Assembly: GCA_016926805.1 (NCBI GenBank)
Contig: JAFGNV010000121.1
Location: forward strand, 1-42,043
Source of the DNA: Anaerolineae bacterium
GTDB lineage: Bacteria > Chloroflexota > Anaerolineae > 4572-78 > J111
Direction: 5' to 3'
Length of the DNA stretch: 42,043 bases
A program made the position numbers and the translations under genes. Below, piece after piece: positions 1 through 8,220 of the stretch (positions within the stretch are counted from its first letter, which is position 1; each line of letters opens with the position of its first letter). Under the pieces are notes generated by a model, which saw only the letters and a program-made list of their open reading frames with translations, ran no database searches and had not been told where the DNA came from.

Positions 1-1
1 G

Positions 2-214
2 GAATTAGGCTGCTCAATGGCGCAACTGGCCCTGGCCTGGTGTTTGAAAAATCCCCAGGTCAGCACAGTGATTACCGGGGCGTCCAAACCAGCCCAGGTG
101 GTGGAGAACATGAAGGCGCTGGATGTGGTTGACCAGCTTACGCCCGCCATGATGGAGCGAATTGAGGGGGTTTTGGATAACAAGCCGGAACCGGCGGAGG
201 ATTTTCGGCGCTAG
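2..214 (+). CDS. Aldo/keto reductase, C-terminal fragment (cut by window edge)
   Basis: The reading frame is open from base 2 and ends at TAG 212-214; the 5' part lies outside the window. The visible 70 residues hold the typical end of an NADPH-dependent aldo/keto reductase: the helix ALAWCLKNP, then [16 protein letters not shown], which in this family forms the cofactor 2'-phosphate binding loop (strand 8 and helix G), then a tail with the [10 protein letters not shown] motif. The sequence best resembles the branch related to potassium-channel beta subunits, judging by the '[11 protein letters not shown]' wording. The substrate cannot be told. It converges with the antiporter gene, whose stop lies 16 bp away, and I see no terminator hairpin between them. 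Confidence 0.88.
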   Translation, partial: ELGCSMAQLALAWCLKNPQVSTVITGASKPAQVVENMKALDVVDQLTPAMMERIEGVLDNKPEPAEDFRR

Positions 215-230
215 GTTGTTGATAGAGTTG

Positions 231-2045
231 CTACTCTGGACTGGAGATTTCTTCTGTGGGGTTGACCAACGTCACCAATGTTTGCCTCCGTCGCGGGGTA
301 ACGGGATTATCGGGCGTAAGGATGGTCAGGTTGCCCAATTCGTCGATGAAAAAAAGGGGGACGGCCCGCTCCCCGTAGAGTTTTTGGAAATGATTAAACG
401 TGAATTTTTCGGTCAAATCGGTTTTTTTGATAATGGCCCCTGCCTCAAACCGTTCGGCCAGATGGGCATAAGTGGCGTCTGGCGCAAATAAAATGCGGCC
501 ATGCAAAGGAGTCGCTACGGTTTCTTTGCGTTTCCGGTCTACCTGCCGGGGAGCCAGTTGATAAACCTCGGTGCGGTCAAAGGTATCTATAAAATGGATG
601 GCTGCCAGAGAGTTCACCTCGTCGTTGGGGGTTAAGGCCAGTAACCGGCCCAAACCCCCTATATCTATCTCATTTTCCATATATTCGGATAAAATGCTGG
701 CGTAAGAGGTGGGCAATCCATCTAAACGGGCCGCCCGAATATTGGCCCGGTTGGTGTCAACTAGCAAAACCCGAATTCCTTCCTGATAAAGTGCGCGGGC
801 AATGGCCCGCGCCCAGGGATGGGCGCCGACAATTAAGGCACCTTGAGGGTTTGGCTGTGCCACCCCCAGCCAACAGCCAACTCGGGCTGCGGTTAAACTG
901 TAAATGGTTACGGTACCGGCAATAATCAAAAACATCTCGGGCACCATATATTCAGCCTGAGCATAGCCGGCCTTTTCGGCCAATTCCAGCGCAAAAATAG
1001 AAGTTACGGCAGCCGCCACAATGCCGCGCGGCGCCATCCACGCCAGGAACAATTTCTCAGACCAATTCAGCCTGGACTTTATAGTAGAAACCAGCACTGT
1101 TGCCGGACGAATCAGAACAATCAAAATTATCAAAAAGGCCACACTTCGCCAATTGAGGTGAGCCAATTGCGCCAATTGCAGCCGGGCGGTCAAAATGATG
1201 AACAAGCCGGAAATGAGCAATACCCGCAGGTTTTCTTTAAATTCAACAATGTGCCTGATGGTAACCCCTTTTTGGTTGGCTAAAATAATGCCCATCACGG
1301 TTACGGTCAGCAAGCCGGATTCTGGTTGTAGAAAATTTGAAACCACAAAAGCGGCCACAACGGTTGTCAATAAAGTGCCATTTTGTAGGAAACCCGGCAC
1401 CCAGTGCCGCCGTAACAGAAGGGCCATTAATAAAGCCAGGGGAATGCCAATAAGTCCGCCGATTAGAATTGTTTTGACCAGTCCCCCTACCGCCTGGCTG
1501 GCGCCTTCTTGCACGCTCCCGGCCAAAATAGCCTGAAATACCAGCACCGCCAGTACGGCACCAATAGGGTCGTTTACAATGCCTTCCCATTTGGTGATCT
1601 GGCCAACTCGTCCGGTCGGTCGGATATAGCGCAAGAGGGGGATAATTACTGTTGGCCCGGTGACAACCAGAATGCCACCAAATAATAGGGCCAGGGCTAA
1701 ATCCATGCCTAAGATCAGATAAGCGGCGGCGGCGCTCAATAGCCAAGTAATCAGGACGCCGACGGTAATCAGATTGCGGACGGCACGTCCGACTTCCCGC
1801 AATTCCTCAATCTTTAAACCCAGCCCGCCCTCAAACAAAATAATAGCTACCGAAACCGATACTGCCGGAAACAATAAATCACCCAACAACTCATCCGGGT
1901 TCAAAAATCCGGTAACCGGGCCTACGACAAAACCAAAGAGCAATAGAAGCAGTACAGAAGGAAAACGAAAGCGCCACGCTAACCATTGCGCGGCGAATCC
2001 CAAAACAGCAATACCGGCAAATCCAATCAAGATATGTTCAGTCAA
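231..2045 (-). CDS. Cation/proton antiporter of the CPA1 type with C-terminal RCK-like domain
   Basis: 604 residues. Residues 1-390 form about a dozen hydrophobic segments and carry family landmarks: FEGGL (71-75), TGPT (129-132), the Asn-Asp pair VNDP (157-160) expected to bind and carry the ion in NhaP-type CPA1 antiporters, and APRGIVAAAV (338-347). Residues from about 402 form a Rossmann-like RCK/TrkA-N domain (GALIVGAHPWA, then VLLVDTN), so activity is probably gated by a nucleotide or ion in the cytoplasm. The start is a TTG with GGAGA about 7 nt upstream, directly after the stop of the preceding GT39-NHL gene 13 bp away, so the two are likely co-transcribed and translationally coupled. 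Which cation it moves (Na+ or K+) cannot be told from the sequence. Confidence 0.9.
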   Translation of the reverse strand: MTEHILIGFAGIAVLGFAAQWLAWRFRFPSVLLLLLFGFVVGPVTGFLNPDELLGDLLFPAVSVSVAIILFEGGLGLKIEELREVGRAVRNLITVGVLITWLLSAAAAYLILGMDLALALLFGGILVVTGPTVIIPLLRYIRPTGRVGQITKWEGIVNDPIGAVLAVLVFQAILAGSVQEGASQAVGGLVKTILIGGLIGIPLALLMALLLRRHWVPGFLQNGTLLTTVVAAFVVSNFLQPESGLLTVTVMGIILANQKGVTIRHIVEFKENLRVLLISGLFIILTARLQLAQLAHLNWRSVAFLIILIVLIRPATVLVSTIKSRLNWSEKLFLAWMAPRGIVAAAVTSIFALELAEKAGYAQAEYMVPEMFLIIAGTVTIYSLTAARVGCWLGVAQPNPQGALIVGAHPWARAIARALYQEGIRVLLVDTNRANIRAARLDGLPTSYASILSEYMENEIDIGGLGRLLALTPNDEVNSLAAIHFIDTFDRTEVYQLAPRQVDRKRKETVATPLHGRILFAPDATYAHLAERFEAGAIIKKTDLTEKFTFNHFQKLYGERAVPLFFIDELGNLTILTPDNPVTPRRRQTLVTLVNPTEEISSPE

Positions 2046-2058
2046 ATGTGGATCTCCA

Positions 2059-5000
2059 TTATTGTTGGGGCGGTGACGGAACCGGCACCGTAAATTTCAT
2101 GACCCGGTTGTTGTCGGAATCAGCCACCAGAAGATTGCCCTGGGGGTCAAAATCAAGGCCAACGGGTAGGGCAAAGGAGGCCCGATCCTGGCCATACTGT
2201 CCCCAGGTAACAATAACCTGGCCGGAGTTATCGTAGGCAATCACCCGGTAGCCTTCGGGGTCGGTGATAAAAACCCGGTCCTGGTCATCAATGGCCAGGT
2301 AGGGTTTGTTGACCACCCCCTCGCTTTCCCAGCCAACCACTTCCCACTGGGTGAGGGGGTTGAAATCGGGGTCGAATTTCTGGATGCGGCGGTTCCAGGT
2401 ATCGGCCACGTAGAAGTTGCCCTGGCTGTCAATATCAATGCCCACGGGTTCTTCAAACGTGCCGGGCACAATACCGCCGCCGCCCCAGGCTTGCATAAAT
2501 TGCCCTGCCGGAGTGAATTTCTGGATGCGTTTGTTGCCGGTATCGGTTACGTAAAGGTTGCCAGTCGCGTCGATGGCAATATCGCGCGGGCCCCAGAATG
2601 TGCCGGGTTCGGCTTGTGGATCACTTTGGACGTTGGCAAAAGCACCAAAGCTGCCTAAAGGTTCGCCGTTGGCGGAGAATTTTTGGATGCGGTGATTCCA
2701 GGTGTCGGCCACAAACACCGTACCATCGGCAGCCACGGCCAGGCCCCACGGTTCGTTCAATTGACCCGGCCCATTGCCCTGACTGCCCCACTTGAAGAGA
2801 AAGTTGCCGTTTGAGTCAAACACCTGGATACGATGGTTGCCGCTATCGGCCACGTAAATACGACCATCAGGGGCCACGGCCACGTTGCGCGGAGTGACAA
2901 ACTGGCCATCGCCGTTGCCGTTGCTGCCCCAAATTTGGAGGGCGTCCGCTTCGGCGCGTTTGCCCTCGTAGGGGTCCAGACTGGGGAGTTGGACCAGTTC
3001 TACCGGCCCGCTCTGATAATCCCAGATTTCTTGGAGCACGTCTTTGCGCACGTAAAGATAAAAACGGTGCACGTAGGGCCACTCGTTGAGTTCGTAATCT
3101 TCGTAATCGCGGTAAAACCAAATCTTCCAGAGTTTTCGCCAGTTATCGCGGACGGCTTGCCGACGGAGGGCCTGAGCTTCGGCGGTATCGGCGGCTGGGT
3201 CTGCGGGCGGCGGGCCGACCACATAGGTTTGCCACAATCTTTCCAGGGATTGATTCTTATAATCTTCAATCGGCCACCACACCAGACGGTAACGGAAGCG
3301 GGCGTATTTGTCGCCGAGGAAGGGTTTGACCTTGCTCTCGTTGGCCGAACCGACGATGACAATGGGCGAGTCCAGCGCCTCGCGGGTGGGGTTTTCGCCG
3401 TAATAGGCCCGGTTGGGATACTCACGCATGTACCATTCTAACGGCCAGGTGGAGTCGTTGTCGTAGGCCACCTTGATTTTTTTGTCGCCCACGGTACGCC
3501 GCGAGATGTCGTCGATCTGGTTCAGGGCCAGTTTAACATCTGGCGAAGCATGGGCATAAACCATCATCTCGTTAACGTAATCGTAATTGATATAATTGAA
3601 CATCCAGGCAAAGCGAATGGTCAGCAGGGTCAAAACCAGCAGTAAGGTAATAAAGGCGGTTCGCCAGGCATTGCCCAGTCCCACCCGCTGGCCATAGTAC
3701 CAGACGACCCAGCCGAGGCCGAGCAACACCAGCAAGGCCAGGATGAACTGAAAGGTTTCCTGGATGTCCTGAAGGGATTGTCCCTTAAACGGTTCTGCTG
3801 TGAACAGGGCAATAAATACCGGAATGGTCAACAGCAGCGCGCCGCCCAGGATCAGGCCACCCTTGCGCCAAACATCGGCCCGGTTGAACTTCCCCAACCC
3901 GGTCTGGATGACGTGCGCCGCCAGAAAAACAAACGGCAGGGTGATATGCACAGTCAGCCAGGGCATTTTTTCCCCGGCCCAACTGTAGATGACGACGGCC
4001 AGCAGGGTCCAATAGATGATAAACCCGGCAAACGTGCCGCCATCGGAGGGGTAGATGGGTCGGGCAGGTGCGGTGTTGTTCATTTCGACTGGTTCCATAT
4101 CGGCGTGGGCGGGCAAAGGTTTGGGCCGGATCAGGTAGACCAGTCCCCCAATGAGGCCGACCAGCACCGGCAAGAATTCATACATAGGCACCAGGAAGAG
4201 GTAATAATACCACGGTTGCGAGCCGCGCTCGACTTCTTGCTGGCTGAGCCAATAACTGATAGCGCCGTACGTGCCGGTGGCCAGGCCGCCGATATTGGAT
4301 AAAAAGGTGGTGTAAAGCAAGGCGAAAATGATGGCCGCCACCGCGACGGCCTGTATCACCGTGGCGTAACCCCGGATTAGCTCAGTTACCGTTTCCCAAA
4401 ATCCCACTTGATTGGATAGAGGATCGCCCTTATAAAGGTTTTTGAGAGCCGCCGTCACCGGCCGCCGTTCCCGGTCGACGCCGAGTTGGATCATCACGGC
4501 GCCGATAACCAGCGTGGCAACCATCAGCAGTAGCCCCGTCACGTCGTTTAAACCAAATCCTGCTTCCTCACCCGAAGGCGCTTGGAAATCCGGCTGGCCG
4601 GCCAGGACGAGCATTGTCATAACCAGCGTCAGAATCACGGCCAGCATGCCGATGGTGGTCCAGCGGCGCGATACGGGAGACAGGTTTTCCCACAGCAAAG
4701 CCCAGGCAATAAAGGTGAAACCGATAAAGCCGTGAATATAGGCCACCTCTTTAGTAGCCACCATCAGGCTTACTGCTGCCGCGCCAATAAATAACCACCG
4801 GTTGGCCCGCGTGCGCATATACTGAAAGAAAGCCAACACCATCAACGTTGTCCAAACTACCACAAAGGCCTCATTGCGAATGTAACGGCCGTAATAGAGC
4901 AGGCCGGGTGACACCAGCATCATAAACGAGGCCGCCAGCGCGCCCACTCGGCCCAACCAGGGGCGGAACCAATAAGGTAGAATCACCAGCACAATCCCAA

Positions 5001-5319
5001 AGATGGCCGGGGCCAGCCGGGCGGTAAAGTCGTTGTCGCCAAACAGGAAATACATGAGGGCCGTGATGTGAAAGAGAAACGGCCCGTGCATCAGGGGGTC
5101 GTGCCGGTATCCTTTGCCGGCGTAGAGATTCCAGGAGTAGAGCGTGTGCAGGCTTTCGTCGTGACTCATCACCCGCGCTCCCAGGAGATAAAAATGGGTA
5201 AAAATCGCAATGAGGAAGAACCCAACGTACAACACAATTTCCCAGTTGAGGGTAAAGGTGGCAAGGATCGGCGTGTCCAAGCCCTTATTGTTTTTGAGCG
5301 TCTGGTTTTGCACGGTCAA
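2059..5319 (-). CDS. GT39/TIGR03663-type membrane glycosyltransferase fused to a six-bladed NHL propeller
   Basis: 1086 residues. Residues 1 to about 620 are polytopic, with the early extracytoplasmic acidic motif SHDESLHTLYSW followed by GYRHDPLMHGPFLFH, as in the protein-mannosyltransferase-like TIGR03663 family that uses lipid-linked sugars. A soluble stretch follows (about 620-790). From residue 794 to 1080 there are six NHL repeats, each with a core such as VADSGNHRIQ, VADTWNHRIQ, VTDTGNKRIQ, VADTWNRRIQ, ITDPEGYRVI and VADSDNNRVM: a complete six-bladed beta-propeller, probably outside the membrane. The start is TTG with AAGGAG 6 nt upstream. It follows the related 643-aa gene and precedes the antiporter by 13 bp. 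The sugar donor and acceptor are unknown; cell-surface glycan or glycoprotein work is inferred. Confidence 0.87.
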   Translation of the reverse strand: MTVQNQTLKNNKGLDTPILATFTLNWEIVLYVGFFLIAIFTHFYLLGARVMSHDESLHTLYSWNLYAGKGYRHDPLMHGPFLFHITALMYFLFGDNDFTARLAPAIFGIVLVILPYWFRPWLGRVGALAASFMMLVSPGLLYYGRYIRNEAFVVVWTTLMVLAFFQYMRTRANRWLFIGAAAVSLMVATKEVAYIHGFIGFTFIAWALLWENLSPVSRRWTTIGMLAVILTLVMTMLVLAGQPDFQAPSGEEAGFGLNDVTGLLLMVATLVIGAVMIQLGVDRERRPVTAALKNLYKGDPLSNQVGFWETVTELIRGYATVIQAVAVAAIIFALLYTTFLSNIGGLATGTYGAISYWLSQQEVERGSQPWYYYLFLVPMYEFLPVLVGLIGGLVYLIRPKPLPAHADMEPVEMNNTAPARPIYPSDGGTFAGFIIYWTLLAVVIYSWAGEKMPWLTVHITLPFVFLAAHVIQTGLGKFNRADVWRKGGLILGGALLLTIPVFIALFTAEPFKGQSLQDIQETFQFILALLVLLGLGWVVWYYGQRVGLGNAWRTAFITLLLVLTLLTIRFAWMFNYINYDYVNEMMVYAHASPDVKLALNQIDDISRRTVGDKKIKVAYDNDSTWPLEWYMREYPNRAYYGENPTREALDSPIVIVGSANESKVKPFLGDKYARFRYRLVWWPIEDYKNQSLERLWQTYVVGPPPADPAADTAEAQALRRQAVRDNWRKLWKIWFYRDYEDYELNEWPYVHRFYLYVRKDVLQEIWDYQSGPVELVQLPSLDPYEGKRAEADALQIWGSNGNGDGQFVTPRNVAVAPDGRIYVADSGNHRIQVFDSNGNFLFKWGSQGNGPGQLNEPWGLAVAADGTVFVADTWNHRIQKFSANGEPLGSFGAFANVQSDPQAEPGTFWGPRDIAIDATGNLYVTDTGNKRIQKFTPAGQFMQAWGGGGIVPGTFEEPVGIDIDSQGNFYVADTWNRRIQKFDPDFNPLTQWEVVGWESEGVVNKPYLAIDDQDRVFITDPEGYRVIAYDNSGQVIVTWGQYGQDRASFALPVGLDFDPQGNLLVADSDNNRVMKFTVPVPSPPQQ

Positions 5320-5362
5320 CGTGTACTCCTTATTTTATGAGGTTGGGAGTAAGGATGTTCAT

Positions 5363-5395
5363 TTCTCGTTCCCAAACTCAATTTGGGGACAAGAA
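5363..5395. repeat. Short palindromic intergenic repeat
   Basis: Arms TTCTCGTTCCCAAA (5363-5376) and TTTGGGGACAAGAA (5382-5395) pair at 12 of 14 positions around a 5-nt loop. The hairpin sits in the 118-bp gap between the two GT39-type genes. Read as protein it gives the phrase LVPKLSLGTRNE, which I know as a frequent spurious ORF from dispersed palindromes in many genomes. There is no T-run on the minus side that would make it a clear terminator. Confidence 0.6.
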
Positions 5396-5437
5396 AACTC
5401 GGAACACATTGCGCAATCCTATAGTTACTCCCTACCC

Positions 5438-7369
5438 CTATTTTTCTAAACGTAACCACAACACCACTTTGTCCCCACTTGGTTGCTCGTCGGCCTGGCG
5501 ATAGAGCAGCCATTTGAGGAGAGCCTTGGGCCGTAACCCCACCGGCGACCAGGTGGCATTTACGGCAAAGTCCTGACCGTAATAGGCCTGGCCCAGCCCC
5601 AGTTCATCATCAGGCGGGGTGATAATGGCGCTGGGGGCCGAGTCGAGGTTGGTCTCGTGGCTCAAATGGCGGAAGTGACGCAGTTGCCACTGCAGCGCCG
5701 GATGGTTGACTCCGGCCAGGGTTACATCCAGCAGCGTTTTGTCACCAACCCGGCGGGATGATTGGTCGGCCAGGGTCTCGGCCAGCAACACTAACTCGGT
5801 TGAGGCCGGAGTTTTGGCCACGGGCTGGTATGGTAAATACATAAGCGGCCCGTAGTTTAAACGCCAACCAAAGCCGATGGCGGTCAGTAGACCAAGCACA
5901 ACCCCGGTCAGGGCTGCGCCCCGGATGGCGGTACCTGCGCCATTCATATACCAGAAAAAAATAATCATGAGCGCATACAGCATCAGGGCGGCGATAGCTT
6001 GTAACCAGGCATATTGACAAAATGTATCCTCGGCATCGCAGATGCGGTAAAGCCAGCCGGTCAAGCCGATGTACCCAAACGCGGCAATAGCCAGACCTGC
6101 AAGCAACAGCATGCCTTCGTTTTGCCACGAACCGCGTTCTGCCACGCCTTCCCCTAACTCAACCAGGGCAAAGGCCGCCAGAAAGGCCAGGGGCACCACC
6201 AGCAGAACAACATGGCTGGGGGGACGTCCGGCCATCAAAATATCAAGGATGAGCAACCCCACAAACCAGATGCTAAAGGAGACCAGCAACAGGTTGCGCC
6301 GCACAAGAGTCATGGCCAGACCGGCCAGTCCGGCGACAACCAGCAATGGTTCGTAAATGGTCAGCAGGAAGACGGCGTTAAAACCGGCATCTGGTTGGGG
6401 GGTGAAACTGAATCGGCTCAGCCAATCCGGTAGCGCGCCGGTCAACACACTCAAACCGGCCAGGTTAAAGAGCGCAGCCGTGGAGAGTAGCACCAGGGCG
6501 ACCAGAAAGAAGATACCTGCCTTGCGCCAATCGGCTGCCTGGGAGTTGGGGGTCATGGGCTGGGGGTCGGGGGATAAGGTCTGGCCGATATTAGCCTCGT
6601 TCGGTTCGAGAGTTGTTGAGGTTATGTGGTCAGGAGCGTTTTCATCCCGGTCACTGTCTCCTTCTTGATTCAACCAAAGTGCTTTGAATGCTGGGTATTG
6701 CACTAAGATAATCAACCCAAAAACGATCAGGATTGAAAAAACCATCGACCCGGCGGCCAGCATCAGGGCCAGACCTCCGGCCAGTAGCAGCAACCAGCGC
6801 TGCCGACGGTCGGCGGCCCAGTTGAAGAAACCGCTAAATACCATCAACGCCCCGGCCGCCACGCCGATGTCACTGTTGAGCGTGCGCGAAAAATAGATGG
6901 CAATCGGCGAGATGGCCAGCAGGGCCGTCGCCAGCAGGCTCAACCGTGGTCCGAGCAGGCGGCGTAGCGTGAGCGGGAGAACCACCAGCAGCATCCCCAG
7001 CAGCGCCGAGGCCAGTCGCGCTGAAACGTCGCTGTGGCCCAGAAGCAGGAAGGTCAGGCTATTGAGTGAAACCAGTAAGGGGCTGTAATACCCGGCGGCA
7101 GGTAAATTGCTGCGATCCAGAGCCAGCAGACTTTGCTGCGCCTCCAGGTCTGACAGGGGGTAGGACCCTAATTGCCATAGGCGGAGGGCCAGAGCCAGCA
7201 TAAAAAACAGGCCGTAGATGATAACTTCTATGGTGAGCCAGGGAAACATGACCGCCCTGGCTTCAGGCTTTGGGGGCAGCTCCGGGGAGACGATCTGTTC
7301 CGGCGTTGGTTCTATTGTTTCGATTTCGATGAGACGTGGTCTTATTCTTCGACGAGTTTTCTTAGCCAA
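5438..7369 (-). CDS. GT39/TIGR03663-type polytopic membrane glycosyltransferase-like protein
   Basis: 643 residues. After a basic, proline-rich N-terminus (MAKKTRRRIRPR) there are many hydrophobic segments. The first luminal loop has LGSYPLSDLEAQQSLLALD, where the acidic residues stand in for the catalytic DE of PMT-like enzymes, then the pattern YYSPLLVSLNSLTFLLLGHSDVSARL, which parallels the HGPFLFH...DFTARL region of the downstream homologue. It lacks the NHL propeller. Residues about 240-275 are a low-complexity hydrophilic insert encoded by an intergenic-type repeat (6541-6578). The start is TTG with no clear Shine-Dalgarno, so the start is less certain than the gene. The weak first motif leaves open that it is a non-catalytic paralogue. 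Confidence 0.8.
   Translation of the reverse strand: MAKKTRRRIRPRLIEIETIEPTPEQIVSPELPPKPEARAVMFPWLTIEVIIYGLFFMLALALRLWQLGSYPLSDLEAQQSLLALDRSNLPAAGYYSPLLVSLNSLTFLLLGHSDVSARLASALLGMLLVVLPLTLRRLLGPRLSLLATALLAISPIAIYFSRTLNSDIGVAAGALMVFSGFFNWAADRRQRWLLLLAGGLALMLAAGSMVFSILIVFGLIILVQYPAFKALWLNQEGDSDRDENAPDHITSTTLEPNEANIGQTLSPDPQPMTPNSQAADWRKAGIFFLVALVLLSTAALFNLAGLSVLTGALPDWLSRFSFTPQPDAGFNAVFLLTIYEPLLVVAGLAGLAMTLVRRNLLLVSFSIWFVGLLILDILMAGRPPSHVVLLVVPLAFLAAFALVELGEGVAERGSWQNEGMLLLAGLAIAAFGYIGLTGWLYRICDAEDTFCQYAWLQAIAALMLYALMIIFFWYMNGAGTAIRGAALTGVVLGLLTAIGFGWRLNYGPLMYLPYQPVAKTPASTELVLLAETLADQSSRRVGDKTLLDVTLAGVNHPALQWQLRHFRHLSHETNLDSAPSAIITPPDDELGLGQAYYGQDFAVNATWSPVGLRPKALLKWLLYRQADEQPSGDKVVLWLRLEK
6541..6578. 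repeat. Degenerate G-rich repeat inside a membrane-protein loop
   Basis: The plus strand reads as repeated GGGAGTTGGGGGTCATGGG-like units; on the coding strand they encode SPDPQPMTPNSQ. This wording is typical of dispersed intergenic repeats and not of the protein family, and it lies in a hydrophilic loop between membrane segments. Confidence 0.5.
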
Positions 7370-7411
7370 GATTGTACCATTTGAGTGATTTAGATTTTAC
7401 CGACAAATTGA

Positions 7412-7504
7412 GTATCTTCTCAATAAATAGGGGACGAATTCATATATTTACTCGGTAGGGACAGAATATTATTCTGTCCCTACCCCAGAATATTGAGAAG
7501 ATAC
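7412..7504. mobile_element. MITE-like 93-bp foldback element with 7-bp target duplication
   Basis: Perfect 14-bp terminal inverted repeats GTATCTTCTCAATA (7412-7425) and TATTGAGAAGATAC (7491-7504) are flanked on both sides by the direct repeat AAATTGA (7405-7411 and 7505-7511), as expected of a target-site duplication. Inside is a perfect 15-bp palindrome with a 1-nt centre (7454-7484, arms GGTAGGGACAGAATA). It encodes nothing. It lies in the 5' leader region of the 643-aa membrane gene, within a 356-bp gene-free stretch (7370-7725) that also holds the element at 7643-7747. Confidence 0.7.
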
Positions 7505-7533
7505 AAATTGATGCGGTTTAGCCAATGGCCGAT

Positions 7534-7539
7534 ATTATA
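7534..7539 (-). promoter_or_regulatory. Possible extended -10 promoter for the GT39 gene pair
   Basis: On the minus strand a perfect TATAAT is preceded by TG one base away (TGTTATAAT), the form of an extended -10. The -35 region 17 nt upstream (CAGGCT) is poor. A transcript would start near 7527, read through the 93-bp foldback element and reach the TTG start at 7369. Confidence 0.4.
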
Positions 7540-7642
7540 ACACAGTTTCTGCGCAAAGCCTGACGGAGCCGGTATTTTTGGTTGCCAATTGACCTAGAAT
7601 TTTAGCGTTTTTTCCGGCGATTTCAAAATTGACGCCTTGGCC

Positions 7643-7747
7643 GGGGTGCGTCCAGAATTTTGTGCAACCTTCAGTTGCCCGAAATCTGGACAAACCAGGG
7701 CGGAATTCGGGCGCCCCCGTCTGTCCTAAAATTTCGGACAGACCCCC
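7643..7747. mobile_element. Structured repeat element that ends the anti-sigma-like ORF
   Basis: About 105 bp with imperfect inverted ends: GGGGTGCGTCCAGAATTTT (7643-7661) and, at the other end, AAAATTTCGGACAGACCCCC (7728-7747). Inside are nested hairpins: GCAAC-5 nt-GTTGC, CCCGAA...TTCGGG, and GTCTGTCC-9 nt-GGACAGAC. The last six codons and the stop of the neighbouring membrane protein gene come from its right end, so it probably arrived by insertion or recombination. No target duplication is obvious. Confidence 0.5.
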
Positions 7748-8220
7748 TTGACCGGAGGACGTGCCGGTAAGATGATCGGAACCGGCGGCTCAACGGAGAT
7801 GGTCTCTCCAGTCAAATGCCGAAGCTCGGAAATGGGCGTAGCCACTGGCCGGGGGGTGACCAGCACAGATGATGGAATGCCGGTGGCCGGGGACTCGGCG
7901 GAGGCCGCCGGGGTGATGGTCGCCAGTGGCGTGCCGGTAGCCAACGGTTCCATTAAAAAGATACGGACGACGCCCTGCTGTAATACCTCCCATACCATTG
8001 TGCGTACCGGCGTGAGCATGAATAACCCTATCACCACTGCGGCCGCAAGCAACAGACTCCAGGCCAGGCGGCGGGGCTGCGAAATAGGTTGGGTTTTGGT
8101 CAGCCGTTGTCTGACCCCTGCCGCGAGGTCGGGGGTGGGCGGGTAAGGAAAGTTATGGGCAACGTGTTCCAGTCGCGTTTCCAATTGGTCCAGAGATGGC
8201 GCCATTACTTGTCTGTTCAT
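7726..8220 (-). CDS. Single-pass membrane partner of the ECF sigma factor, probably 3'-truncated
   Basis: 164 residues. The N-terminal cytoplasmic part has a phrase common in Chloroflexota membrane proteins (FPYPPTPDLAAGVRQRL), a single membrane segment follows at about residues 49-70, then a short outside stretch rich in Thr, Pro and Ala. Its ATG overlaps the sigma stop (ATGA), the usual layout of a sigma/anti-sigma pair, so an anti-sigma role is inferred from position and topology; no zinc-finger (zf-HC2) motif is present. After LTGETISVE and PVPIILPARPP, which in related proteins I would expect to lead into a folded outer domain, the frame runs into a structured repeat that supplies GVCPKF and the TAG stop. 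The rest of the sensor domain is not found downstream. It may be a broken gene. Confidence 0.65.
   Translation of the reverse strand: MNRQVMAPSLDQLETRLEHVAHNFPYPPTPDLAAGVRQRLTKTQPISQPRRLAWSLLLAAAVVIGLFMLTPVRTMVWEVLQQGVVRIFLMEPLATGTPLATITPAASAESPATGIPSSVLVTPRPVATPISELRHLTGETISVEPPVPIILPARPPVKGVCPKF

Noticed and set aside
2833..4302. Plus-strand open frames of 202 and 174 codons opposite the GT39-NHL gene
   Set aside because: Shadows of a gene with clear NHL repeats and membrane segments.
7513..7642. Remaining outer domain of the truncated anti-sigma-like gene
   Set aside because: Translation of the minus strand beyond the element gives about 35 unremarkable residues before a stop and nothing like the expected domain.
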